Of a DNA stretch of 64,000 bases, positions 47,349 through 58,753 are shown piece by piece. A model generated the notes under the pieces. That model was given only the letters and a program-made list of their open reading frames with translations, searched no databases and was not told the DNA's origin. Source of the stretch: Cephalotus follicularis (Eukaryota; Streptophyta; Magnoliopsida; Oxalidales; Cephalotaceae). The DNA is taken from NCBI GenBank assembly GCA_001972305.1, contig BDDD01000045.1, forward strand, positions 650,869 through 714,868, read 5' to 3'. A program made the position numbers and the translations under genes. Position 1 is the stretch's first letter, and each line of letters begins with the position of its first letter.

Positions 47349-49097
47349 TGTTGGTTTTATAACAAAGTGGGTAGATTAACACTTAATCTAACCCTAACTA
47401 GCAAACCCCAAAACAAAATAGTTTTACTAGAAACAAAACCTAATGCAAATATCACTTTGACATACCAAAAGATCAAAATAAAAGGGAGAAGACAAAGTTC
47501 AAAGTAACAATTACTCTTAGGTCTTTAACTCCTCCAAATCTTTTCAAAACACTATCTCACTTCAAGGCACTTGAATAGCAAATGGTATGTTATCTCCAAG
47601 GGTGTGCACACCAAGAGAGAAGCAAATGAGTGTCTAGGAGGGAGACTTGTAAATTTTGGCCAAAGAGAAGGAGGAAAACCAAGCTTGGAGATACTAGTGT
47701 CTCACTTAGTATTTCTTATGCTCTTTGCAAATGACAAGCCTTAACATTTTACTTCTAACTCTTAGCTTATATACTAAGTCATTAAATGACTTACTAGCTT
47801 TGACTAGACCAAGTCAAATGTAGATAAGTAAAGTAAATGTCACATGTAATTAATCACACTTATCACATAACCTTATCTCATAAGTTTATTTAATTAAACA
47901 AATCGCATTTGTATAATTAATTAATTCTTCAATTAATTATCGCTCTCCAATTCCCTTGCATTCTCACACCTACATTGTGTATGACATTACGGGTTCATAA
48001 TTACGCTGGACATAGGATTAATCATAACGCTTATGATTGTCCGATTATTCATTCATAATCGTATTTGAAATTTATAATCAAAATAAAAGAATTAAACCCT
48101 GACTTTTAATTCTTTATTACACACAATTAATAATCAATTAATATCGGTTATCCTAATAATCAACCTCGACATCTAGCTATGCATATTGACCCCCAGGTAA
48201 TACGAATATAACCTTGAACCTCGAATTACATTACGTGCACGTATAATCCCTCTACCGATAATGCTCGAATTAAACCTAGGGCAAGGAACATGTTAGGCCC
48301 TAACATTTCATTTATTAAAATGATATCGTAAGTAATTAGCTATCACGATCAAATTAGAAACCCTTTCTAATTATCTGATCTCTGATATTGGAATCAACAT
48401 TGCAATACCTTTTCATCCTAGCCAGGAAATAGTATAACTAATAACCCGAAGCATAAACTCCATTCACTGGGAGCGGTAAATTCCATCTTGCTCACTCACA
48501 TATCTCCATGCATAATCCACCATACCCAACTAATACATGTACACTCCTCATGGTTAAAAGACGTACTTAAGTATCATCAAAGTATGATATCTTATACACA
48601 AGACATCTAGTAGTGACTCAGGTCTAAGGACCACACACACTACTGCAATACTGGAAGCCTGTCTGACATGTAAGTAAAACTCCATATAGGTCTTCCTACA
48701 GCAAGCCACTTCAGTGAACTCCTAAAATAATGAGCACCCACATGTATATCATATAGTCATTACATGATAACTTGTAAGAACGGTCAACCTTTTCAACGAG
48801 TTGGCATACGACGTGTTGGTCTATCCGGATAACATATGTCCAAGTATGCTATCCTACGACTCGGAAGGTTCTAGAATAGAGCTTACCGATATGCTAAGTC
48901 TCATAGCATGATCTCATCATTGCCTTAGTCATCAAACTTTATTCCATGGACATTCATCGATTATATATTTATACAAACATACTTAAATGAACAATGGCCA
49001 TTGATTATAATGAATAACATCCTTTATTGAACTGTAAAGTTTATTACAAACTATTGTTATTACATGATAACCTGGGTTGTAGGACTTATCCCTAACA
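47349..49097 (-). repeat. 3' LTR of copia element G
   Basis: On the minus strand it starts TGTTAGGGATAAGTCC and ends ATAAAACCAACA, 1749 bp, with short inverted ends. The start after a GTGAGAGATTG purine-rich stretch (49098-49108) is the typical copia arrangement. The right part contains the polymerase-II like region but no motif I can name with confidence. Confidence 0.8.
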
Positions 49098-49111
49098 ATC
49101 TCTCACTAGTA

Positions 49112-50785
49112 CTAAAGCCAGTTACCCATATGTCTCACACCCATCCCAGAAAGATGTTTGTTGAAGATGCTTTTCGATAAGGCTTTGGTAAAGGGGTCTG
49201 CTGTGTTGTCTTCTCCTGGTACTTGCTCTACTTTAATATCTCCTCTTCCAATGATCTCTCTAATCAAACAGAGGTGCTCCAATATGTGTTTAGACTTTGG
49301 TGTGACTGGGACCTTGGCCTGTGCAATAGCTCCATTATTGTCATAATATAAAGATATTAGATCATCAATGGTAGGAACAACACCAAGATCTATGATGAAC
49401 TTCTTCATCCACACACCTTCTTTTGCAGCTTCTGATACTGTAATGTATTCAGCCTCAGTGACTGAATCTGTAGTGGTTGGTTTCTTGGAACTCTTCCAGC
49501 TCACTGCACCACCATTCAAGGTGTATACTTAACCCGATGTTGATTTGGAATCATACACATTTATTTGACAGTTGGAGTCAGTAAAATCATTTCCTCCGTA
49601 GACTAGGAACATATCTTTAGTCCTTTTCAGATACTTAAGAATGTCTTTGTCTACCTTCCAGTGGCTGTCACTTGGATACAACTGATATCTGTTAGTAATG
49701 CTTACAACAAAGGTGATGTTCGGTCCTGTGCACAACATAGCATACATGACGCTCCTTATTGCAGAAGCGTGGGTAATATGCATCATGCGATCTCTTTCAT
49801 CTGATGCCTTAGAAGACATTGATTTAGAAAGCTTAATCTCATGATAGAGAGCTAGGTAGCCTCTCTTGGAATTTTCCATGCAAAATCTCTTAAGCACTTT
49901 GTCTATGTATAAGGATTGGGACAGTCCAAGCATCCTCTTAGGTCTATCTCTATAGACCTTGATTCCTAAGATGTAGGATGCTTCTCCCAAATTCTTTATG
50001 GAGAAAATTGTGGACAACCATATCTTGGTTTTAGTCAACATACCTACATCATTCTCAATGAGTAGTATGTCATCAACATAAAATATCAAGAATACAACTG
50101 AGCTCCCACTCAATTTCTTGTACACATATGGTTCATCTTCATTTTTTATTAAATCAAACTCTTTAACCTTTTCATGTTGATTTCATCAAAACAGATGTTC
50201 CAACTTCTAAAGGCTTGCTTCAATCCATAAATGGATCGATTAAGTTTGCATACCTTGTGATCCTCACCACTGGATATTAAACCCTCAGGTTGGGTCATCT
50301 GGATGTCTTCTTCAATGTGTCCATTGAGGAAGGCAGTCTTCACATCTATCTGCCATATCTCATAGTCATGGTATGCAGCAATAACAAGTAAAATCTGAAT
50401 GGATTTAAGCATGGCAACAAGAGAGAAGGTTTCTTCATAGTCGATCCCCTTTCTCTTTTTGTAGCCCTTGGCTACTAGCCTTGCTTTGAAGGTATTAACC
50501 TTCCCATCCTCTCTAATATTTCTCTTAAAGAGCCATTTTCACCTTATGGGAACGCTTCCCTCATGTGCATCTGCCAAATCTTAGACTTGGTTGGAGTACA
50601 TGATGTCCATTTCTGATTTTATGGCTTCCTGGCATTTCTCCGGGTCTAAATCTGATATAGCTCCTAGGTAACTAGTTGGATCCTCATCCATAAGATTTAT
50701 CTCTCGGGTTCCCTCTATGAGAAAACTCTCATAGTACCTATCAAGTTCCCTAGTTATTCTACAAGACCTTCAATGATTATTGAAA
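49112..50785 (-). pseudogene. copia reverse transcriptase and RNase H of element G
   Basis: From 50785 the reading begins in the linker before reverse transcriptase (SYLGAISDLDPEKCQEAIKSEMD), then KWLFKRNIREDGKV and VKTAFLNGHIEEDIQMTQPEG, SIYGLKQAFRSWN. After a frameshift near 50140 it continues with catalytic FYVDDILLIEND. LLTKTKIWLS-type sequence, GIKVYRDRPKRMLGLSQ and VYDSKSTSG follow. RNase H has SWKSSKKPTTTDSVTEAEYI, DNNGAIAQAKVPVTPKSKHI and TADPFTKAL, ending near 49112. Only one frameshift and about three stops interrupt it. Lineage within copia is uncertain (Tork-like is possible). Confidence 0.9.
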
Positions 50786-50825
50786 GAAATGTTAAGTTGA
50801 ACACTTATAAAGAAAAAGATTGTTT

Positions 50826-50846
50826 GGGGGGGGGGGGGGGGGGGGT
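50826..50846 (+). repeat. Run of 21 G
   Basis: A homopolymer of 21 G lies between the end of element G homology and the CACTA remnant. Its length may be unreliable in sequencing. Confidence 0.9.
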
Positions 50847-50849
50847 GTT

Positions 50850-52087
50850 ATTACTCATAATCTTGTCTGTCACAGCGGGAGGTGGGTGGGCGTTGCCCTT
50901 CCTCTGATGATGGGTGTTCTTACTGACATCTCCCAAATCCTCTCCCCGAGCCTCCTGCAAGTCACACACTAGTAAGAAGATATTTGGAAAACAGTTCATT
51001 CTTAAAACATAAAACTAGTGTATAGAAAATTAAGGAAAACTAGAACAAACTTCCTAGCTAATCAACTTCAGTATTTACCCCCAGCGCAAGTTGTCTCTAT
51101 GTCGTGAAGCTACCACCATAATAGTTCGTCTAGTTTTTGCTTGCTCTGTTTTGGGCATTCCTTGTCGGCTGGTCCTTGAAATTTTGTCCCATGTACTTGT
51201 CCACCATGCCACTCCATGCTTGCCCATCTGGCACCTCAGAAGGGACGAATTCCTTGCAAATATCAGACATCACTGTTACCCTATCCATGTGCATAGACTT
51301 TGATCTCGCCTCATGCATCTACTTGTAGTAATTATTACTCAAGTAATTCTTGAAAGCTTATTTCACATCGGCCATTAGGGCTTCAAAGCGATTGTACTCT
51401 TACAACAAAAAGTATCAAACAAAATCAATTAGTAGCATAAAAATTACTATATTAACAATTCAACAATTAATACAAATAGTTATAGCATTTTCAATCACCT
51501 TGAGCTTTTCGAAACACTCTTCTTTATCTTTCTAGGACCCGTCGGACCAATGAATATAAGACTGGTGTATCTGTGACGTGACAATAGACTTGATCGTGGT
51601 CTTCATTGACGTATCCACGAAGCAACTGCAATTAAACATATATGTTACCACACACGATTATAAGTGATTTGAAAATGATGCAGTCTCAAGTAATGGTTAT
51701 AAGTTATGTACTTACTGTCCAAGGGTGATGCCAGCCAGTGGCAACTCTTCTCCATCCCGTGGGAGCCGCGGTCCCCTGTTTGGCTCCCTCATCGCTTGGG
51801 GAGCGGCATCTGATTGTAATTATATAAGAAAACAATATATTCAACTTATACATTTTAATTATATAACACAACAATACTATAATATACAACTCAAGTGTTG
51901 AAGCAATACCAATTACTCTTTCCATGCTCGTCGTGCCCAGGGAGCACTGCCACGGACTACATCTATGTACCAATAGACACATCGCCTGCCTATGCAAAGA
52001 CTGTTTGATGGCCTCGAGGTGGACGGCATAGTGCTGGCCATAGGTGTAGGCACAGTAGTAGAGCGCATCCTGTGTGGCATCTCGGCA
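50850..52087 (-). pseudogene. Second gene remnant of CACTA element J
   Basis: Minus-strand fragments at 51130-51328 read RVTVMSDICKEF and WSGMVDKYMGQNFKDQ, then RNAQNRASKN, which resembles the NRA-containing core of the plant transposase family Ptta/En/Spm (Pfam Transposase_24). Further fragments at 50805-50999 and 51704-51997 lie on the same strand and may be exons. The position downstream of the tnp2-type transposase fits CACTA elements, which often carry such a second gene. The assignment is tentative. Confidence 0.4.
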
Positions 52088-52092
52088 ATAAC
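52088..52092. repeat. Target-site duplication of solo LTR M (ATAAC)
   Basis: ATAAC abuts both ends of the LTR, here and at 53387-53391. Confidence 0.85.
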
Positions 52093-52214
52093 TGTTGATG
52101 ATTTAGTCCCAATCCTTGTTTTGATGATAACATATTTGCATTTAACAAGTTTACTTGATGTGCAAGATATTAGATATTAGAAAGTTCAATACCAAGGCAA
52201 AACTAATATGCAGC

Positions 52215-52765
52215 AAAAGACATTGATCTTCCAGAAATGACATCAACGTCCGTACAGAAAGACATCGATCCCTTTCAAGAAGACATTGACGTCTTTAGTG
52301 CCAGAAGTTACAAGATCAAATTATAATGAAGACATCGTCCTTCCAGAAATGACATCGACGTCCGTACAGAAAGACATCGATCCCTTTCAAGAAGACATCG
52401 ACGTCTTTAGTGACAGAAGCTACTGTTTAAAGTTTAATTGAAGACATCGATCCCTACATGCAAAGACATCGACGTCCGTACAAAAGACACCGACGCTTTT
52501 ACATAGACATCGACGCCTTTCTAGACCTATCTGTATTTCCCAGAAAAGACATCGACCCCTACAGAAGAAGTCGATGTGATGCTCAAAGATTCAAATGCTG
52601 GAGATTTCCCAGAAATGACATCGACACCTTTAAAAAGACATCGACGTCTTTTTAAATGGTTTGACCCGGGAAACATGGAACGGCTAGTTGGAGCACTTAC
52701 AAAGGGTAGTAACAGTCAAAGACATCGACGCCTTTCAAAAAACATCGACGTCTTTATGTCAGCAG
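52215..52765. repeat. Palindrome-motif array in solo LTR M
   Basis: About 18 half or full copies of AAAGACATCGACGTCTTT-like motifs within 550 bp, including a tandem duplication of a block of about 100 bp (52215-52300 and 52330-52420). The motif is nearly the same as in the LTRs of element I, which belongs to the other retrotransposon superfamily. Confidence 0.85.
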
Positions 52766-53231
52766 AGACAAAATTCAAGTTGCATCAACACATTTTAAAA
52801 TCAAAAGCTTCCATGATTTATGCAACGGCTACAAATCTTTTCTGCCTATAAAAGGAAGACTGAAACCTCAGAAGGATAACAACAATTCATACTGAACAAC
52901 ATCAATTCAACAAGAAACATCAAGAGAGATATCATTTCAAGCAATTCTATTGTCAAAAAGCTCAAAGTGCTCAATAGTGTTCTAAAAAGCTTCTAAGCTC
53001 TAACCTTTGAGATTTATCTGAGTGTTTCATATTGTGAGCTGTATTATTCATATCAACTTATTTGAGAGGTTATCTTGTAAACACTTTCACTATTACTTGT
53101 AAAAGAGGAGAATCCTCTAAGGTCTTGAGGTCAAGGTCTTGTGATTGAGGTCAATCACGAAATTGTAAGGTGTAACGAATTGCTGCCTTAATCAATTCGA
53201 GATAGTGGAAACTCAAGGAGCTCCCTAGGGA

Positions 53232-53272
53232 AAAGTGGACGTAGGCAAGAGTTAGCCGAACCACTCTAAATT
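53232..53272 (+). other. LTR module AAGTGGACGTAGGC...GCCGAACCACT
   Basis: This stretch lies near the 3' end of solo LTR M. The same pair of motifs, in the same orientation relative to the LTR, is found in element F near 28141-28175 and 33538-33573 and in a fragment near 57490-57525. Confidence 0.7.
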
Positions 53273-53391
53273 CGGAGAAGTTTTTCTTTCCCTTAACTCT
53301 TTACTTTCAAAGTTTTTAAATTCCTGATATTTACTTCAATATTCAATTCACCCCCCCTCTTGTATATTGCAAAAGTGTTTATTTCAATAAC

Positions 53392-56300
53392 TAATCATAA
53401 GTTACAGCAATACGAATATTAGACTTATACTGATTAATATCAATGGCTCAACCAAATTAATATTACTACCTATAATATAGTCTTAACTTATTCTTTCAAT
53501 AAATGTAATGCAACATGAGTTGAATAAAATAGAACTTCAAATAAACATTACTACATATAATTATATAGTCTTAACTTACAAATTATGTTCCATTGGAAAC
53601 ATATTCCATCTCTTCGTCCTCATCGTCTGTGTCCGACTTCTCACTCATTTCATCTTCTTCATCCTTGACTGGATTTTCCTTATCTTTTTCATCCATGTTA
53701 TCATAGTCCAGCGTGGGATTCCTTACTGCAACATTTTGGGGCATTTCTACCTCCACCCCTCACCTATTTTCACGAAGGGAATCATCATGTTGATCAGAAC
53801 TTTCATCATCTATAAATAAACGTAGTGACCTACTGTCATCCTCTTACAGTGTCACGTCCAAACAAGAAGTATCCTCATCTTTTTCTACGTAATCAGGAAG
53901 GGAGTAGACATTCCTTGCTTTTGTTTTTATCACGGTTACCCACTCTTTGTACCAACGATCTTTAGATACGCTTAGTGCGTAAAACACTTGCACAGTTTGA
54001 CTAGCAAGGACAAACGGCTCGTAGGTGGGAAGTTCTTTTTTTGGATTAAGAGGAACAATTCCAAACTCATCTACTTTTGTACCTCTCTATGTGGTGTCTA
54101 CCCAATCACACTTGAATAAAACAACTTTGTTATTTTTTCCATAGAAATCAAGCTTGACGATGTCAACCAATGTTCCATAGAAATCACCATAACTGTCATT
54201 CGAATAACTCCCTTTGATCATGACACCCTAATTTTGTGTTGTCGTATTCACCTCATCTTTTGTGTTAAACCTAAACCCATTGACGATGTACCCCTCAAAA
54301 AACACACCGATTGGGCAAAACCACCAGATAATCTTTGTAAATGGGCATCAACTTCCTCATCGTTATCAATCCATTGAATGTACGATGTGTATACGGTGAA
54401 TGAAATGTATATCGAAATGTGAAAGCTAATATGAATCGTTGGCAACACTTCAATACAGACACTTCAAGTGAATTAATTACTTACACGGGCTTAAAACCAC
54501 TTGACAAAGTGCTTGTCGCGTTCTATCTTAATTTGTTTAGGGTAAATGTCAGGGTTTAAATACATAAGTAGTTGTTCATATTCCCTACAAAAAAATATGA
54601 TAAAATGTCATCTACAGGCAAAATGCATACAATTTAAAAAATACATACAAGGAACAATGCTAACTAACTCAACCAAAGGGTTGTCTTCCTCGCAATTCAA
54701 GATGACGTACAAAAATGCTGATTGGTACTCTCTATTAGTAAGATTCCTTTTATCTTCACGTCCCTTTTGCTTATCGGGGTGACAAAAAATGGATAATCGT
54801 CTGTCACTTGCAACTACACCCCCATCGCAGTTTTGATCGAGTTTATTCAACTTTGTCAAGACATCAGATCCAAAATAAAGTGAATATAGAACATTGTTAG
54901 TTCATGAGTAAAGTGAGCCTCGGCTATGGAACCCTCCAAACGAGCTTTGCTTTTAATCATATTTTTAGATCGTACAAATCTCTTCGTAAAAAAAACACGT
55001 AGGTTAGAAAAACACGAAGGCAAACATTTATATTTATAAATATAGTTTTTCAACGAATCAATAAATAAGTATATTATACCTCTCAATTGTATACATCCAT
55101 GTGTTCTGAACCGGCCCACAAAATTTAGCTTCATACGCTATATGGACGAGAATATGCTCCATCGAATAAAAAAATGACAGAGGGAAAATCTTCTCCATTT
55201 TATAAACCGTTTGAAGAATGTTACTCTGAAGTAAGTTCAACTTGGCAGCATTGTTCGATGTTGAGCATATGTTCCAAAAAAGCACAGTAACCTCAACCAA
55301 TACAGCAATAACATCTCTCGACAGGAACTTAGAGAATGCAATCGAAAGAATCCTGTGCATGAAGACTTGGCAATCATTACTCTTGAAACCTGAAATCTTA
55401 CACATTGAAACATTCACACACCGAGATATGTTTGAGGCATAGCCATCCGAAAACTTAATATGCGTCATCCACTCGCACACTTGCTTGACCTAGGCACCGT
55501 TCAGTGAATATTTTGTTGGCAGAAATATGAATCAACCATCCACCTCTTCTGCATGCAATTCAGGTCTAATCCTCCACTCTTTTAAATCCAACCGAGCTTG
55601 TAGGTGGTCTTTCGATTTCCTTTCACATTCATTATCGTGTTGAAATATTTTCGAAGACATTCTTCTCAATGTGCATGTCGTCCAACTTGTGTCTGACAAG
55701 TACTTTACTCCAGTACGAAAGTTTGAAGAAGATACTACATTTAGTCCAATTATGTACTCTACCATTTTTTACTATGCTTCAATCTTAATCCCTTCTTCCC
55801 GCTCATGCAATATGGGCATGCCAGGTGGCCATGCGTACTTTATCCTGACAACATTCCATAATTCAGAAAGTCACTGATCATCCACATTAAAGCTACCATC
55901 ATCTGAAAGTTCTTACGCGAGGTGTCGCAAGTCTCTACTCCAGTTTCCCATAACATCTTCAACTCTTCAACAAGAGGCCGCAGGAACACTTCAATATCTT
56001 TTCTTGGACTTTTGGTCATAGTATGATGATTGAAAAGAACATGAAGGGTTTTATCATACACAACCAAGGTGGGAGGTTGTACAGGAAAATGAAGACAGGC
56101 TAGTAAGAGTAAGCATTACTACCAACCCTGAACAGATAAAACCCATCCGTTGCCAATCCAATTCTAGCATTGTCGACCTCTGCAGCAAAGAATATGAAAG
56201 TAAGATTAAAGTGCTTCCAAGCTTCACCATCAACCAGGAGCACCATTCCTACTTCATCACCCTCGGTGTCCTTTCTCTTCTTACTATGCCACCTTATATC

Positions 56301-57138
56301 AGTAGTCGTTTTGTCTGACTGAAATAACCTCTGAAGTCTTGGTGCTACTAGAAAATGACGCAAAATCTTGTAGGGTACATTTTTCTTTCTTTTTCCCCCA
56401 CTCCTGGGTTTGTATCTGGGATGACTACATGTTGGACATTCTGTTACATACTTTTGCTCCCTATAATACAACATACAATCGTTGACACATGTATCTATCT
56501 TTTCGTAGCCTAAACCCAATGTCTTCATAATCTATTTCAGCTTGTAATAAAACTTCGGCAACTTCTCATCCTTGGGCATTCCGCTCTTAACAATCTAAAG
56601 AATTTCCTCAGCCCCTTCGTTAGGTATCCCATACTCGGATTTCACACTCATGACTCTCATCATCATGGAAACTTAGTGTGTTTTTCGCAACCATCCCATA
56701 GCGGTTCATTTGCATCCTTAAGCAGGTCATTGAACTTCTTTGTATTAAGATTCAGAAATTCATCAAATTCTTCGTCATCCTCATTGATATCAAATCTGAA
56801 TCCACCAGCATCCATTACAAGATCTCTAAAAGGGTTGCTAGGACCCGAGAGATCTACCTGCTCCACTTCAGGCATACATCATCTCATTGGCTCTCTATAA
56901 AGATCCCACACTGTGTAATTTGGGGTGAAATCATTCTTTAACAAATGGAACTTCACCACGGATTGAGTTTCATGATACTAAAATTACAACGCTTGCATGG
57001 ACACTTTATCTTACCACTGTAGACAAACTATTCATTCGAGAATGCAAAATCAAGGAAACCACACACACCCCTTTCAAATTCCTCTATTAATAACCCCTGG
57101 TCAGGTCGCCTATACATCCAACTACGGCCTATCAACAT
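53392..57138 (-). pseudogene. tnp2-type transposase of CACTA element J
   Basis: A decayed CACTA transposase. From 57138: RSWMYRRPDQGLLIEEFERGV-like sequence (transposase-associated domain). At 56663-56875 comes the acidic LSGPSNPFRDL region. At 56100-56528 KTLGLGYEKIDTCVNDCMLYY, PRLQRLF and ATDGFYLF are typical of the tnp2 core. At 55058-55765 follow KSKDHLQARLDLKEWRI and FKSNDCQVFMHRILSIAFSKFL, ending SFFYSMEHILVHIAYEAKFCGPVQ (DUF4218). At 53590-54250 NSGVMI-like, VVLFKCDWVD and VDEFGIVPLN, PFVLASQ and LPDYVEKDED are the DUF4216 region. At least eight frame changes or stops. Terminal inverted repeats were not found. Confidence 0.85.
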
Positions 57139-57299
57139 TTTTCTACGCGTACGGTAAAAGATTGTTAGAACAAAAATACATGCATCATAAGTGTCTCTCA
57201 AAATGAATTGGTTTAGTAGTTTGCACATGTTCTATATTCTGTGTGATTGCTTAAAATATCCTTATCAAGTCAAGAAAAACATTTTCTTTTACCTTGTGT
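57139..57299. other. Short interval upstream of the CACTA transposase
   Basis: AT-rich sequence without a recognisable motif. It may be the 5' leader of element J. Confidence 0.3.
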
Positions 57300-57668
57300 T
57301 CATTTGAGTTGGTTTCTGTGTGTTTGCTTAAAAGGTATTGAAAAATAAAATATATATGGCAACCTTAATCAACAAGTTAATTTGTTTGTGGAAATAACAA
57401 ATTAAGCTATGAAACTGAACAAGCACACAAGAACAAATAATAAATAACAAGTAAAGAGATAAGGGATAGAGAGTGTGTAAACGAATTTATAGTGGTTCGG
57501 CAAAATCCGTGCCTACGTCCACTTTCTCAAGAACCCCTTGAGATTCCACTAGGTACCACTAGCAACCTTTGATTTTCGGCTTACGGGTGCAAATCAAAGT
57601 AAACCACCTTACACTTGATTTTGGGTTCCGGGTGCAAATCAATCAAACACCTTACACTTGATTTTGGG
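57300..57668 (-). repeat. Copia-type LTR fragment joined to element K
   Basis: Read on the minus strand this is like the 3' half of a Sirevirus-type LTR: GAAAGTGGACGTAGGC, then GCCGAACCACTATAAATT. It includes about 2.5 tandem copies of a 43-bp unit (CTTGATTTTGGGTTCCGGGT plus flanks) at 57570-57668. It is in inverted orientation to element K and joins it inside the reverse transcriptase codons, so a rearrangement is likely. Confidence 0.5.
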
Positions 57669-58718
57669 TTAAGATTGACAAAGTTTTTAATTGAAAATGA
57701 TTTTAAACGAGGAAATGTCGATATTACTCTTTTTACAAAATCTAAAGGTAATGATTTACTTATTGTTCAAATTTATGTTGATGATATTATCTTTGGATCT
57801 GCTAATGACTCTTTGTGCAAGGAATTTTCAAATACCATGAAATCTGAATTTGAAATGAGTTTAATGGGAGAGCTCAACTACTTTCTTGGACTACAAGTCA
57901 CACAAAACAAAGATGGGATCTTCATCAACCAAACAAAATACATAAAGGATATTCTCAAGAAGTTTGGAATGGAGAATGCTAAAACAAGCAAGACTCCTAT
58001 GAGCAACTCTACAAAGCTTGACAAAGACGAACAAGGTAAACATGTCGATCAAAAACTTTATAGAAGTATGATAGGATCTTTATTGTACTTAACTGCAAGT
58101 AGACCCGATATTTTGTTTAGTGTGCGCTTGTGTGCCCGTTTTCAATCGAATCCTAAAGAATCCCATTTATTTGCTGTGAAACGTATTTTTAAATATCTTG
58201 CATACACACCTACATTAGGCTTGTGGTATTCCCGAGATTCTAATTTTGATCTACATTCTTACTCGGATGCCGACTTTGGTGGTTATAAAGTAGACCGCAA
58301 GAGCACTAGTGGCTCATGCCAATACCTAGGGAGCATGCTTGTCTCTTGGTTTAGTAAAAAGCAAAATTCAGTAGCTTTATCTACCACCGAAGCTGAATAT
58401 ATTGTTGTAGGTAGTTGTTGTGCACAAATTCTTTGGCAAAAGCAACAATTGGTTGATTATGGTATATGTGTTAAGGATGTATCTATTAAATGTGATAATA
58501 CTAGTAGCATTTGTCTTGCTAAGAACCCAGTTCATCATTCTAGGACAAAGCATATATACATTAGATACCACTTCTTAAGAGAACATGTAGAAAGTGGAGA
58601 CATTGTTTTAGAGTATATTCCCACCGAAAAACAAGTGGCGGATATTTTCACAAAACCCTTGGATGAAAATTCTTTTTCTAAGTTTAGAAGAGAATTAGGT
58701 TTATGTGAACTTGAATGA
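57669..58718 (+). CDS. Sirevirus reverse transcriptase (C-terminal part) and RNase H of element K
   Basis: The open frame runs without a stop to TGA at 58716-58718. It starts within reverse transcriptase (RLTKFLIENDFKRGNVD), has catalytic QIYVDDIIFGSAND, GELNYFLGLQV and DIRF-type DILFSVRLCARFQ, then the connection AVKRIFKYLAYTPTLGLWY. RNase H has DADFGGYKVDRKSTSG, SWFSKKQNSVALSTTEAEYI, KCDNTSSICLAKNP and HHSRTKHIYIRYHFLRE, ending ADIFTKPLDE. The codons upstream, to 57615, belong to the joined LTR fragment. It is the best preserved pol segment in the window but is 5' truncated and cannot act alone. Confidence 0.9.
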   Translation, partial: LRLTKFLIENDFKRGNVDITLFTKSKGNDLLIVQIYVDDIIFGSANDSLCKEFSNTMKSEFEMSLMGELNYFLGLQVTQNKDGIFINQTKYIKDILKKFGMENAKTSKTPMSNSTKLDKDEQGKHVDQKLYRSMIGSLLYLTASRPDILFSVRLCARFQSNPKESHLFAVKRIFKYLAYTPTLGLWYSRDSNFDLHSYSDADFGGYKVDRKSTSGSCQYLGSMLVSWFSKKQNSVALSTTEAEYIVVGSCCAQILWQKQQLVDYGICVKDVSIKCDNTSSICLAKNPVHHSRTKHIYIRYHFLREHVESGDIVLEYIPTEKQVADIFTKPLDENSFSKFRRELGLCELE

Positions 58719-58748
58719 TGTTTATTTGTTTGAATGATTGTTTGAATT

Positions 58749-58753
58749 GTATG
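58749..58753. repeat. Target-site duplication of solo LTR L (GTATG)
   Basis: GTATG is repeated at 61500-61504, directly abutting both LTR ends. Confidence 0.88.

Larger units (their letters stand above)
47349..50785 (-). mobile_element. Element G: Ty1/copia retrotransposon, 3' half
   Basis: On the minus strand reverse transcriptase and RNase H are followed by a polypurine tract and a 3' LTR. Gag, protease, integrase and the 5' LTR are absent; homology stops at about 50785. The LTR end abuts the RNase H codons of element D at 47348, so G was inserted in D or the two were joined by rearrangement. The left flank TTGAG (47344-47348) would be the target site; the other copy is not seen. Confidence 0.88.
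52093..53386 (+). mobile_element. M: solo LTR of a Sirevirus-like copia element
   Basis: TGTTGATGATTTAGTCCC to GTGTTTATTTCA, 1294 bp, is flanked by a perfect 5-bp duplication ATAAC (52088-52092 and 53387-53391). The C-rich CACCCCCCCTCTTG near the end (53350-53363) and the start with TGATGATAACA are usual for Sirevirus LTRs. Single LTRs of this kind arise by recombination between the two LTRs of one element. It divides the CACTA remnant J into two parts. It contains an array of ACATCGACGTCTTT motifs. Confidence 0.88.

Noticed and set aside
49112..58718. Elements G and K as two halves of one copia element
   Set aside because: They lie on opposite strands, both contain the RNase H end, and their sequences differ clearly (G: YVDDILLIEND; K: YVDDIIFGSAND), so they are different families.
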